Shown here: one piece after another, positions 1-7,103 of the stretch
How positions within the stretch are numbered: position 1 is the stretch's first letter
Layout of the letters: each line of letters starts with the position of its first letter
NCBI GenBank assembly: GCA_964455685.1
Contig: CAYVZE010000104.1
Span: 1 to 7,103, forward strand
Source: ZC4RG30 sp964455685
Lineage (GTDB): Bacteria > Pseudomonadota > Gammaproteobacteria > Steroidobacterales > Steroidobacteraceae
Direction: 5' to 3'
DNA: 7,103 nt
Notes under the pieces: generated by a model
Database searches by the model: none
What the model saw: only the letters and a program-made list of their open reading frames with translations
Told to the model about the DNA's origin: nothing
Translations under genes and position numbers: made by a program

Positions 1-275
1 CCGAGCATGGCGTGGATGATGACGACGAGGATTCCGATGTCGACGCCGACGACATGAACCTCGATGAAGGCAGGACTGGCGCCGAGGCAGCGCCGGCTGC
101 CGCCGAGGCTGCGGACGCCGGGGCGGACGCCGCTGCAGGCGATGGCGCGGTCGCGCCGGATGCCGGCGTGATCGCCGATGCGGCCGCCGAAAGCCCGCGG
201 CAAGCGAGCGAAAACGAGGGCGCCGCGCCGGAGCAGGAGCCGGCGCAGCTGCCCGGGGACAAGACGGAAGCCTGA
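1..275 (+). CDS. scpA: C-terminal acidic tail of upstream gene, probably ScpA (partial)
   Basis: The frame is open from the window edge (first full codon at position 3) to a TGA at 273-275; the other two forward frames close within about 60 bp, so this is the end of an upstream gene. Only about 90 residues are visible. They form a low-complexity tail: a strongly acidic start (residues such as VDDDDEDSDVDADD) followed by Ala/Glu/Asp/Gly-rich sequence with almost no hydrophobic core, so probably disordered. No domain can be recognised. The ScpA assignment (kleisin partner of ScpB in the Smc-ScpAB condensin) rests on synteny alone: the stop lies 1 bp before the scpB start, and scpA normally precedes scpB. 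A, T or other weak third positions are rare here, matching the GC-rich codon use of real genes in the window. Confidence 0.55.
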   Translation, partial: EHGVDDDDEDSDVDADDMNLDEGRTGAEAAPAAAEAADAGADAAAGDGAVAPDAGVIADAAAESPRQASENEGAAPEQEPAQLPGDKTEA

Positions 276-276
276 A

Positions 277-1164
<888 letters not shown>

Positions 1165-1923
1165 CACCCACGACGGGGCCGAGCGCGTGCAGAAGATCCT
1201 CGCGCGCGCCGGCCTGGCTTCGCGGCGCGAGGCCGAGGAATGGATCCGCGCCGGCCGCGTCACCATCAACGGCGAGGTCGCCACCCTGGGCAGCCGCGCA
1301 CGCGGCAATGACCTGCTCAAGCTCGATGGCCGCCTGATCCACCGCGCGCCGCTGCGCCGCTCCGCCACGTGGCTGTGCCATCGTTCCCCCGGCGAGAACC
1401 TGCTGCCGCCCCGCGAAGGCGGGGACGCGGCAGCACGCGAGGCGATTTCCGAACGCCTGCCGCGCCGCGTGGGCCGGCGCTACATCCCGGTCAGTCCCAT
1501 GCCGCGCGGCGATGGCGGGCTGGAGATCCTCACTTCCGATGGCGAGCTGGCGGCGAAGCTGCAGCGCGCCGTGCACGACCTGCCGGCGGAGTTCAGCCTG
1601 CGGGTGCGCGGCGAGCTCTCGCCGGATCAGCTCGAAGGCGTGCTGCGCGGACGCCTGCAGGACGGCACGCGCCTGCGCGTGGAGGAATGCGAGCCCACCA
1701 CCAGCGGCGAGGCGGCCAACCACTGGTACCGCGTGCTGGCGATCGGCGCCAGCGGCCGCGAGCTGCGCGCGCTGCTGGAGGAGCAGGGCGCCACCGTGAG
1801 CCGCGTGCTGCGCGTGGCCCTGGGCGGCATCCGGCTGGACCGTTCGCTGGCGCGCGGCCACGTGCGCCAGCTCGGGGAAGACGAGATCGCCGGCCTCCTG
1901 CAGCCGGCCGGCATGGACGCGGC

Positions 1924-1930
1924 GGAGGAA
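1924..1930 (+). promoter_or_regulatory. Shine-Dalgarno for the symporter gene at the end of rluB
   Basis: GGAGGAA near the end of rluB is one of the strongest ribosome-binding sequences in the window. Its GGAGG core (1924-1928) is 7 bp before an ATT at 1936 and 4 bp before a CTG at 1933; no ATG, GTG or TTG in the symporter frame lies in reach. It therefore decides the start of the next gene and suggests translational coupling to rluB termination at 1934-1936. Confidence 0.6.
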
Positions 1931-1935
1931 GCCTG

Positions 1936-3387
1936 ATTCAGTCGTTCTTCGAGACGATCAATTCCTGGGTGTGGAGCCCGGCACTGGTGTACCTGTGTCT
2001 GGGCGCGGGGCTCTATTTCTCGGTCCGGACGCGCTTCATGCAGGTGCGCGGGTTCGCCGAAATGCTGCGGCTGATGTTCGGAGGCCGGCGTTCGGAAGCG
2101 GGCGTGAGTCCCTTCCAGGCGCTGGCCATGTCGCTGTCGGGTCGCGTTGGCGTGGGCAACATCGCCGGCGTCGCCACCGCGATCACCTTCGGCGGACCCG
2201 GAGCGGTGTTCTGGATGTGGCTGGTGGCCTTCCTCGGCGCCTCCACCTCCTTCATCGAATCGACCCTGGCGCAGATCTACAAGGAAAAGGACGAGCGCCA
2301 GCAGTACCGCGGCGGCCCGGCCTACTATATCGAGAAGGCCATGGGACTGCGGTGGTACGCGTGGCTGTTCGCGCTGGTCACGGTGCTGGCCACGGGCTTC
2401 CTGCTGCCGGGCGTGCAGGCCAATGCCATCGCCGCCAGCCTGGATACGGCGCTGGGCGTTCCGCGCCTGGCCACGGCCGCGGCGCTGCTGGTGGCACTGG
2501 GCTTCATCATCATCGGCGGCGTGCGGCGCATCGCCAGCTTCGCGCAGGTGGTAGTGCCCTTCATGGCGGTGGGCTACATCCTGGTCGCCATCATCGTCAT
2601 GGTGCTGAACGCCGGCGAGGTGCCGCGGGTGCTGGCGCTGATCATCCGCAGCGCCTTCGGCATGGAAGCCGCCTACGGCGCCGTCATCGGCCTGGCGGTG
2701 GAATGGGGCGTGAAGCGCGGCGTGTATTCCAACGAGGCCGGGCAGGGCACGGGCCCGCACGCGGCCGCCGCCGCGGAGAATGCGCACCCGGCGCAGCAGG
2801 GCTTCGTGCAGGCCTTCTCGATCTACGTCGACACGCTGCTGGTGTGCTCGGCCACGGCATTCATGATCCTGATCACCGGCAAGTACAACGTGTACGGGCC
2901 GGACAACCAGCCCATCCTCGAGCATCTTCCCGGCGTGGAAGAAGGACCGGCCTACGCGCAGCACGCGGTGGAGTCCGTCATCCCCGGCTTCGGCCACCTG
3001 TTCGTGGCGCTGGCGCTGCTGTTCTTCGCCTTCACCACCATCGTGGCCTACTACTACATGGCCGAGACCAACGTGTCGTACATGAACCGCCACGTACGCA
3101 ACCGCTGGTTCATCGCGGCGCTGCGGCTGCTGATGCTGGTGGCGGTGGGCTATGGCACCTTGCGCACGGCCTCGGCCGCCTGGACGCTGGGCGACATCGG
3201 CGTGGGGCTGATGGCGTGGTTCAACCTCATCGCCATCCTGATCCTGCAGAAGCCGGCGTTGCTGGCGCTGCGCGACTATGAGCAGCAGAGGCATTCGGGC
3301 CGGCCGGTGCGCTTTGATCCCGAGGCGCTCGGGATCCGCAATGCGGACCTGTGGTCCGAACGCATCCGGCGCGAGAGGGACCACTGA
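1936..3387 (+). CDS. AGCS-family sodium:alanine/glycine symporter
   Basis: Integral inner-membrane protein of the amino acid:cation symporter family (AGCS, AlsT/DagA type), which imports alanine or glycine with Na+ (or H+). The 483-residue product has the family's usual length, with about 10-11 hydrophobic helices. Family motifs include the opening INSWVW.PAL, GVGNIAGVATA.TFGGPGA.FWMW (about 72-95) and SNEAGQGTGPHAAA (about 265-278). The C-terminal cytoplasmic end with DYEQQ, FDPEALGI and NADLW is also family-like. The exact substrate cannot be read from sequence. The start is odd: homologues begin a dozen residues before VW, and the frame there offers only ATT (1936) or CTG (1933), placed correctly after GGAGGAA and overlapping the rluB TGA by one or two bases. 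GTG at 1969 is the first ordinary start but lacks a good ribosome site and trims the conserved INSW. The family call is firm, the start uncertain. Confidence 0.9.
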   Translation: MQSFFETINSWVWSPALVYLCLGAGLYFSVRTRFMQVRGFAEMLRLMFGGRRSEAGVSPFQALAMSLSGRVGVGNIAGVATAITFGGPGAVFWMWLVAFLGASTSFIESTLAQIYKEKDERQQYRGGPAYYIEKAMGLRWYAWLFALVTVLATGFLLPGVQANAIAASLDTALGVPRLATAAALLVALGFIIIGGVRRIASFAQVVVPFMAVGYILVAIIVMVLNAGEVPRVLALIIRSAFGMEAAYGAVIGLAVEWGVKRGVYSNEAGQGTGPHAAAAAENAHPAQQGFVQAFSIYVDTLLVCSATAFMILITGKYNVYGPDNQPILEHLPGVEEGPAYAQHAVESVIPGFGHLFVALALLFFAFTTIVAYYYMAETNVSYMNRHVRNRWFIAALRLLMLVAVGYGTLRTASAAWTLGDIGVGLMAWFNLIAILILQKPALLALRDYEQQRHSGRPVRFDPEALGIRNADLWSERIRRERDH

Positions 3388-3393
3388 CACCTC

Positions 3394-3398
3394 GGAGG
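3394..3398 (+). promoter_or_regulatory. Shine-Dalgarno fixing the dioxygenase start
   Basis: GGAGG sits 5 bp before the ATG at 3404 in the 16-bp gap after the symporter stop. It selects this start over an in-frame upstream start at 3278 inside the symporter gene, and the resulting N-terminus is a sensible Tat signal. Confidence 0.75.
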
Positions 3399-3403
3399 TA
3401 ACC

Positions 3404-4276
3404 ATGGCATCCGGGCACGATCCAGGTCGCGGGCGGACGAAGGCATCGCGTCGCGGCGTCGTGGCCGGCGCCATGGCCACCCTGGGCGGTGTGCTGCTGC
3501 CGCGCGCATGGGGCGCCGGGCAGTCGGCCGGAACCTCCGCGCCGCTGGCCGTGCCGCCCTGGGACGATGTACCGGACTGCCGGCCCAGCCCCACCGATCG
3601 CGCCGGCCAGGGACCGTTCTTCATCCACGATGGCGAGCGCGACGACGATGTCAGCCTGTTCCGGCAGGACATCCGCGGTCGCTACGACCCCGCGGCGGAA
3701 CCGGGCACCGAAATGCAGCTGCACCTGCGCGTGCTGCGCGCGGCCGGCGGGGGCTGCAACGTGCAACCGCTGCCCGGCGTCGAGGTGTACGTGTGGCACT
3801 GCGATGCGCAGGGTTACTACAGCGGTTTCGGCGAACCAGGTGAACAGAACCCGGACGAGGTGTACCGCTTCCGCCCCGGGCCCGGCGACCTGAAGAACGC
3901 CGAACGCTTCTGCCGCGGCGCCGGCATCAGCGACGGCAACGGCGTGGTGTCCTTCCGCAGCATCTTCCCCGGCTGGTACAACGGCCGCGACGTGCATGTG
4001 CACGTGATGGTGCTGCGGCGGGGCTCGCAGCCGCGCGGTCGCGCCATGCGCTACAGCGGCGGCGAGCACCTGTTCACCACGCAGCTGTACTTCGAGCCGG
4101 AGCTGATCGACCGGGTGCACCGGGCCTCCGAGCCGTACCGCCGGCGCACGGCGCATCCGGCCTACCCGGGCATCATCCTCGGCGATGAGCCGGGCAGCAG
4201 CGGGCTGCGCATGAAGGCGCGTTCCGACGGCGGCATCGTCACCGCGCAGATGCAGCTGGTGCTGGCACGCGGCTGA
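3404..4276 (+). CDS. Tat-exported intradiol ring-cleavage dioxygenase-like protein
   Basis: Member of the intradiol dioxygenase fold (catechol 1,2- and protocatechuate 3,4-dioxygenases), which use non-haem Fe(III) to cleave a catechol ring between its two hydroxyls. In the 290-residue product the expected iron ligands are all present: Tyr139 in WHCDAQGYYSGF, Tyr192 in FPGWYNGR, and His198 and His200 in RDVHVHV, with Arg195 matching the active-site Arg of protocatechuate dioxygenase. The family's GPFF start (about 70-73) and C.VQPLPGVEV.VWHCDA (118-135) are also clear. The N-terminus has a twin-arginine signal (SRRGVV at 15-20, hydrophobic stretch to about 32, likely cleavage near 38), so the folded protein is probably exported with its metal. 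Four cysteines (59, 118, 133, 170) could form disulfides. Exported members of this group are poorly characterised and the substrate is unknown. No aromatic-degradation genes flank it; it follows the symporter by 16 bp and is probably co-transcribed. Confidence 0.88.
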   Translation: MASGHDPGRGRTKASRRGVVAGAMATLGGVLLPRAWGAGQSAGTSAPLAVPPWDDVPDCRPSPTDRAGQGPFFIHDGERDDDVSLFRQDIRGRYDPAAEPGTEMQLHLRVLRAAGGGCNVQPLPGVEVYVWHCDAQGYYSGFGEPGEQNPDEVYRFRPGPGDLKNAERFCRGAGISDGNGVVSFRSIFPGWYNGRDVHVHVMVLRRGSQPRGRAMRYSGGEHLFTTQLYFEPELIDRVHRASEPYRRRTAHPAYPGIILGDEPGSSGLRMKARSDGGIVTAQMQLVLARG

Positions 4277-4299
4277 AGCGCAGGGAGATCCGGTTCGCC

Positions 4300-4317
4300 C
4301 CCGCCGCGGGCGGCGGG
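4300..4317. terminator. GC-rich hairpin between convergent genes
   Basis: CCCGCCG (4300-4306) pairs perfectly with CGGCGGG (4311-4317) around a 4-base CGGG loop, in the 43-bp gap between the dioxygenase stop and the convergent yciK stop. Its location suits a bidirectional terminator, but neither strand has a clear run of T after the stem, so it may be only a chance GC palindrome or a transcript-end stabiliser. Confidence 0.35.
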
Positions 4318-4319
4318 CC

Positions 4320-5042
4320 TTACTGGCTGTCCAGCGCCTGCCCGCTGGTGCCGCGACCCTCGGGGCCGAGCAGCTTCAGGAAGGGCCCCAGCAGCGTCTC
4401 CGGCAGCGGCAGCGTGGAGATGTCCTCGGACGGATAGGCCTGGCGGCGCATCACCGTGCGCGCGCGTCCCGGGTTGATGGTGTTCACGCGGATGTTCGAG
4501 TTGCCCTCGAGCTCCGAGGCCAGCACCTGCGAGAGTCCTTCGATGGCGAACTTCGAGACCGCGTAGGCGCCCCAGTTGGGACGGCCGCGGCGCCCCACGC
4601 TGCTTGAGGTGAAGATCACCGAGGCGTCCTGCGACCTGCGCAGCGCCGGCAGCAGCACCTGGGTGAGGGCAAAGGCCGCCGTGACGTTCACGTGCATCAC
4701 GCGGTACCAGGTGGGCACCTCGTAGTGTTCGATGGGCGTGAGCGTGCCCAGCAGCGCCGCGCAGTGCACCAGCCCGTCCAGGCGCCCGTAGCGCTGCAGG
4801 ATGGCCTCGGCGAGGCGGTCGTAGTCGGCAGCCAGCGCCTTCTCCAGGTCGAGCACGGCCATCTGCGCCTTGCCGGGCGCCACCGCCTCGCACTCGGCAT
4901 GCAGGGCGCGCAGCTTCGCCTCGCTGCGGCCGATGGCCACCACTTCGGCGCCTTCCTTCAGGCAGGCGAGCACCAGCGCACGGCCGATGCCGCCGGTGGC
5001 GCCGGTGATGGCGATGACGCGTCCGGAGAGAGCCTGGTTCAT
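4320..5042 (-). CDS. yciK: YciK-type short-chain dehydrogenase/reductase
   Basis: Classical short-chain dehydrogenase with a Rossmann fold, 240 residues. The nucleotide-binding TGATGGIG lies at 13-20, Arg39 after the second strand hints at NADP(H), and the catalytic set is Asn119, Ser147 (in FTSSSVG), Tyr160 and Lys164 (YAVSK). RPNWGAYAVSKFA.EGL and INPG.ARTVMR.QAYP.ED are what I expect of E. coli YciK and its Pseudomonas counterpart, rather than of FabG. The YciK substrate is not firmly established. The ATG at 5042 overlaps the preceding phosphatase stop (ATGA, 5039-5042), indicating translational coupling; a longer version from 5108 would run inside the phosphatase gene. The order ubiG-phosphatase-yciK supports the family name. 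Confidence 0.88.
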   Translation of the reverse strand: MNQALSGRVIAITGATGGIGRALVLACLKEGAEVVAIGRSEAKLRALHAECEAVAPGKAQMAVLDLEKALAADYDRLAEAILQRYGRLDGLVHCAALLGTLTPIEHYEVPTWYRVMHVNVTAAFALTQVLLPALRRSQDASVIFTSSSVGRRGRPNWGAYAVSKFAIEGLSQVLASELEGNSNIRVNTINPGRARTVMRRQAYPSEDISTLPLPETLLGPFLKLLGPEGRGTSGQALDSQ

Positions 5043-5710
5043 GGGAGCCTTCCGTCGATCCAGTCGATGATCTGCGGCGGCCGGTCGACCATGGCATCCG
5101 GCCCCCACAGGTGCGGGTCGTCATCAGGACCCAGGTAGCCATAGCGTGCCACCAGCACCGGCATGCCGGCGGCGCGCGCGGCCTGCACGTCGCGCTCGGC
5201 ATCACCCACGTACAGGCACTGCCCGGGCGGCAGCGACAGCTTCGAGGCGGCCAGCAGCAGCGGCGCGGGATGCGGCTTGCGCTGCGGCAGCGTATCGCCC
5301 GAGACCACGCAGCCGGCCTCGGCCGCCAGGCCCAGCTCGAGCAGCAGCGGGTCGGTCAGGAAGGCGGGCTTGTTGGTCACGATGCCCCAGCCCATGCCGC
5401 GCGCCGCCAGTGTGTCGAGCACCTCGCGGCAGCCCTCGAACAGCCGCGTCCCCACGGCCAGCTGCCGGCTGTACAGCTCCAGCAGCCGCAGGCGCCAGCG
5501 CTCCTGAACGTCCGGGGCCTCGTCGGGGAAGCCGAAGCGGATCAGGCCGCCGGAGCCATGCGACACATGCGCGCGGGCGGCGGCGTAGGGCAGGGGCTCG
5601 CGGCCGGCTTCGGTGCGCACCTGGTTCAGCACGCACACCAGGTCAGGCGCGGTATCGAGCAGGGTGCCGTCGAGGTCGAACAGCACCGCGCGGATGGAAG
5701 CGTTGCTCAA
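5039..5710 (-). CDS. mupP: HAD phosphatase, Gph/MupP type (probable MurNAc-6-phosphate phosphatase)
   Basis: Haloacid dehalogenase superfamily phosphatase, 223 residues. Nucleophile Asp12 and acid/base Asp14 lie in FDLDGTLLDTAPDL, motif II is Thr112 in VTNKP, motif III is Lys145 in RKPHPAPL, and the Mg2+-binding Asp170 and Asp174 lie in VGDAERD; a helical cap occupies about 20-95. General annotation would be phosphoglycolate phosphatase (Gph). I prefer MupP, which dephosphorylates MurNAc-6-phosphate in the Pseudomonas peptidoglycan-recycling route. The gene lies between ubiG and yciK as in Pseudomonas, and the C-terminal RYGY.GPDDDPH.WG.DA.VD resembles MupP as I remember it, unlike E. coli Gph. 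The start is TTG at 5710; an in-frame stop at 5735-5737 (the ubiG stop itself) rules out anything much longer, and the ribosome site is weak. It lies 24 bp after ubiG and overlaps yciK by 4 bp. Confidence 0.85.
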   Translation of the reverse strand: MSNASIRAVLFDLDGTLLDTAPDLVCVLNQVRTEAGREPLPYAAARAHVSHGSGGLIRFGFPDEAPDVQERWRLRLLELYSRQLAVGTRLFEGCREVLDTLAARGMGWGIVTNKPAFLTDPLLLELGLAAEAGCVVSGDTLPQRKPHPAPLLLAASKLSLPPGQCLYVGDAERDVQAARAAGMPVLVARYGYLGPDDDPHLWGPDAMVDRPPQIIDWIDGRLP

Positions 5711-5734
5711 GGGTGGTCCCGCGGAAAAGGTGGA

Positions 5735-6451
5735 TCAGGCGGCGACGGGCGCCAGGTGCGCGATGTAGTTCACCGACACATCGCGGGTCAGGCTGCAGCG
5801 CCCGCTGAAGGGTTCGTAGTGCAGGCCGGTGGTATCGAGCAGCGCCAGGCCCGCGGCGCGGCCCCAGGCGGCCAGTTCGGCGGGGCGGATGAAGCGCTCG
5901 TACTCGTGCGTGCCGCGCGGCAGCAGGCGCAGCACGTACTCGGCACCGACGATGGCCATCAGGAAGGCCTTGAGGTTGCGGTTCAGCGTGGAGACGAACA
6001 CCGCGCCACCCGCGCGCGCCAGCTTCGCCAGCGTGCCGAGGAAGGCGCCCGGATCGGCCACGTGCTCGAGCATCTCCATGCAGCAGACCACGTCGAAGCC
6101 ATGGGGTGCGGCCCGGGCCAGCTCGGCGGCGTCCTGCACGCGGTAGTCGATCGACAGTCCGCCCTCCGCCGCATGCAGCTGCGCGGTCTGGATCATGGCC
6201 GGCGCCAGGTCGATGGCCGTGACCCGGGCCCCGCGGCGCGCCAGCGCCTCGGCCAGCAGGCCTCCGCCGCAGCCCACGTCCAGCACGCGCGCGCCGGAAA
6301 GCGCGGCGCGCTGCGCGATGTAGTCGGCACGTGCGGGGTTGAGCCGGTGCAGGGGCTTGAACTCGCCCTCGCTGTCCCAGAAGCGGTGTGCGAGGGCCTC
6401 GAACTTGGCGATTTCCGCCGGATCGGCGCTGCTTTCCAGACCTTGGCTCAC
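5735..6451 (-). CDS. ubiG: Ubiquinone biosynthesis O-methyltransferase UbiG
   Basis: SAM-dependent methyltransferase performing both O-methylations of ubiquinone biosynthesis, acting at the inner membrane. The 238-residue product matches UbiG throughout: EIAKFEALAHRFWDSEGEFKP (about 13-33), the SAM-binding VLDVGCGGG (56-64) with acidic Asp81 after the next strand, CMEMLEHV (124-131), STLNRN.KAFLMAIVGAEY (154-172), and THEYERFI.PAEL followed by TGLHY (to about 212). I chose GTG at 6451 because it gives the usual short N-terminus before EIAKF, but it has no clear Shine-Dalgarno. In-frame GTG at 6490, 9 bp after GGGAGG, or ATG at 6517 would add 13 or 22 residues. It is the first gene of the leftward set and diverges from gyrA. 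Confidence 0.93.
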   Translation of the reverse strand: MSQGLESSADPAEIAKFEALAHRFWDSEGEFKPLHRLNPARADYIAQRAALSGARVLDVGCGGGLLAEALARRGARVTAIDLAPAMIQTAQLHAAEGGLSIDYRVQDAAELARAAPHGFDVVCCMEMLEHVADPGAFLGTLAKLARAGGAVFVSTLNRNLKAFLMAIVGAEYVLRLLPRGTHEYERFIRPAELAAWGRAAGLALLDTTGLHYEPFSGRCSLTRDVSVNYIAHLAPVAA

Positions 6452-6459
6452 GGGGGCGG

Positions 6460-6465
6460 AGTATA
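6460..6465 (-). promoter_or_regulatory. Possible -10 box upstream of ubiG
   Basis: TATACT on the minus strand resembles the sigma70 -10 consensus TATAAT. It ends 8 bp before the GTG at 6451, so a transcript from it would begin within a few bases of that codon. No good -35 hexamer lies 16-18 bp upstream, so this is tentative. Confidence 0.3.
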
Positions 6466-6499
6466 GCGCCTCGCGGCCTCCCAGGGGCACCGGAATGGA

Positions 6500-6505
6500 C
6501 CTCCC
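6500..6505 (-). promoter_or_regulatory. Shine-Dalgarno-like GGGAGG before an alternative ubiG start
   Basis: GGGAGG on the minus strand is 9 bp before an in-frame GTG at 6490-6488. If used, UbiG would have 251 residues. It competes with the homology-favoured start at 6451, which lacks such a site. Confidence 0.35.
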
Positions 6506-6524
6506 GTATGGTAGCATCAATGGT

Positions 6525-6552
6525 TTGCGACAGGCCCCGTGTGGGGTATGGA
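6525..6552 (+). promoter_or_regulatory. Weak candidate gyrA promoter
   Basis: TTGCGA (6525-6530) and TATGGA (6547-6552), separated by 16 bp, loosely resemble sigma70 -35 and -10 boxes. Transcription would begin only a few bases before the gyrA ATG. A short inverted repeat (CCCC, GTGT loop, GGGG; 6535-6546) lies between them. Matches are modest, and the real promoter could lie elsewhere in the 114-bp divergent region 6452-6565. Confidence 0.2.
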
Positions 6553-6565
6553 AAAGCCTGGCCGA

Positions 6566-7103
6566 ATGAGCGAAATCGCGCGCGAAATACTGCCCGTCAA
6601 TCTCGAAGACGAGATGCGTCAGTCGTACCTCGACTACGCAATGAGCGTGATCGTCGGACGCGCGCTGCCCGACGTCCGCGATGGCTTGAAGCCCGTGCAC
6701 CGGCGCGTCCTGTTCGCCATGCGCGAGCTGGGCAACGACTGGAACAAGCCCTACAAGAAGTCCGCCCGCGTGGTGGGCGACGTGATCGGCAAGTACCACC
6801 CGCACGGCGACTCGGCCGTGTACGACGCCATCGTGCGCATGGCCCAGCCGTTCTCGATGCGCTACATGCTGGCCGACGGCCAGGGCAACTTCGGCTCGGT
6901 GGACGGCGACATGCCGGCGGCCATGCGCTACACCGAGGTGCGCATGGCGCGCATCGCGCACGAGCTGCTGGCCGACATCGACAAGGAAACGGTCGACTTC
7001 GTCCCCAACTACGACGAGTCCGAGCAGGAGCCGGCGGTGCTGCCGGCGCGCATCCCGAACCTGCTGATCAACGGCGCCTCGGGCATCGCGGTGGGCATGG
7101 CCA
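6566..7103 (+). CDS. gyrA: DNA gyrase subunit A (GyrA), N-terminal part
   Basis: Catalytic subunit of DNA gyrase, the type II topoisomerase that introduces negative supercoils with GyrB. The first 179 residues are present and the gene runs off the window end. Start MSEIAREILPVNLEDEM, then SYLDYAMSVIVGRALPDVRDG, KSARVVGDVIGKYHPHGDSA and the active-site Tyr122 in AMRYTE fit exactly to E. coli numbering. The quinolone-resistance region has the susceptible residues Gly81, Ser83 and Asp87; position 88 is Ala. ATG at 6566 is chosen because it preserves this numbering; an in-frame ATG at 6548 would add six residues. The ribosome site is poor (GGAA at 6550-6553). It is transcribed divergently from ubiG. 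Confidence 0.97.
   Translation, partial: MSEIAREILPVNLEDEMRQSYLDYAMSVIVGRALPDVRDGLKPVHRRVLFAMRELGNDWNKPYKKSARVVGDVIGKYHPHGDSAVYDAIVRMAQPFSMRYMLADGQGNFGSVDGDMPAAMRYTEVRMARIAHELLADIDKETVDFVPNYDESEQEPAVLPARIPNLLINGASGIAVGMA

Noticed and set aside
178..276. N-terminal extension of ScpB from an in-frame ATG at 178
   Set aside because: It would add a basic leader overlapping the upstream gene; ATG 277 has a ribosome site and matches the family N-terminus. The upstream gene's frame keeps normal GC-rich third positions here, unlike the scpB/rluB overlap.
1364..1535. Frameshift or pseudogene explanation for the missing rluB catalytic motif
   Set aside because: Homology continues in the same frame on both sides without a gap, and neither other frame contains a GRLD-like motif; the change is by substitution.
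1369..1935. Long N-terminal extension of the symporter from GTG 1369
   Set aside because: The extra residues are an Arg/Ala/Pro/Gly-rich out-of-frame reading of rluB with no homology to AGCS proteins.
1627..3672. Very long open frame (681 codons) on the minus strand opposite the symporter and rluB
   Set aside because: It is antisense to two genes with clear homology, is His/Arg/Gln-rich with no domain, and is the usual by-product of GC-rich codon third positions.
5111..6466. 451-codon plus-strand open frame across the mupP and ubiG region
   Set aside because: Antisense to two clearly homologous genes; no recognisable domain and typical shadow composition.
6806..6840. Possible quinolone-resistance change in gyrA
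   Set aside because: Gly81, Ser83 and Asp87 are the susceptible residues; Ala at position 88 is not one of the main resistance positions and I cannot assign it an effect.

Overview
This window is a compact, GC-rich stretch of bacterial chromosome, almost wholly coding, most likely from a gammaproteobacterium. Two gene neighbourhoods point that way: scpA-scpB-rluB, and gyrA facing away from ubiG / HAD phosphatase / yciK, an arrangement I know from Pseudomonas. The high GC and long acidic tails would suit the Xanthomonadales/Nevskiales side of the class, but that placement is a guess. No RNA genes, CRISPR arrays or insertion sequences were seen.

Left half (1-4276, + strand): five genes packed head to tail. 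They are the acidic C-terminal tail of a gene that is probably scpA, then scpB (chromosome condensation), an RluB/RsuA-family pseudouridine synthase homologue, an AGCS-family sodium:amino-acid symporter, and a Tat-exported intradiol dioxygenase. Spacing is 1 bp, a 275-bp overlap, a 1-bp stop/start overlap and 16 bp, so they could form one transcription unit. The first three act on chromosome and ribosome; the last two (amino-acid uptake, exported aromatic-ring oxygenase) have no evident link to them.

Right half (4320-6451, - strand): ubiG (ubiquinone O-methyltransferase), a HAD phosphatase of the Gph/MupP kind and a YciK-type short-chain dehydrogenase, transcribed in that order with tight spacing. 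They converge on the dioxygenase over a 43-bp gap holding a short GC hairpin. A 114-bp divergent region separates ubiG from gyrA, whose first 179 codons close the window.

The main observations lie in the scpB-rluB-symporter block. (1) scpB and rluB appear to overlap by 275 bp in different frames, so one DNA stretch encodes an acidic ScpB tail and a basic RluB leader; codon third-position composition supports both frames being used. (2) The RluB homologue keeps its S4 RNA-binding domain and overall fold but lacks the catalytic aspartate and several other active-site residues, so it is probably a pseudoenzyme. (3) The symporter has no ATG, GTG or TTG at the position where homology and a strong Shine-Dalgarno place its start; it seems to begin at ATT (or CTG) at the rluB stop codon.
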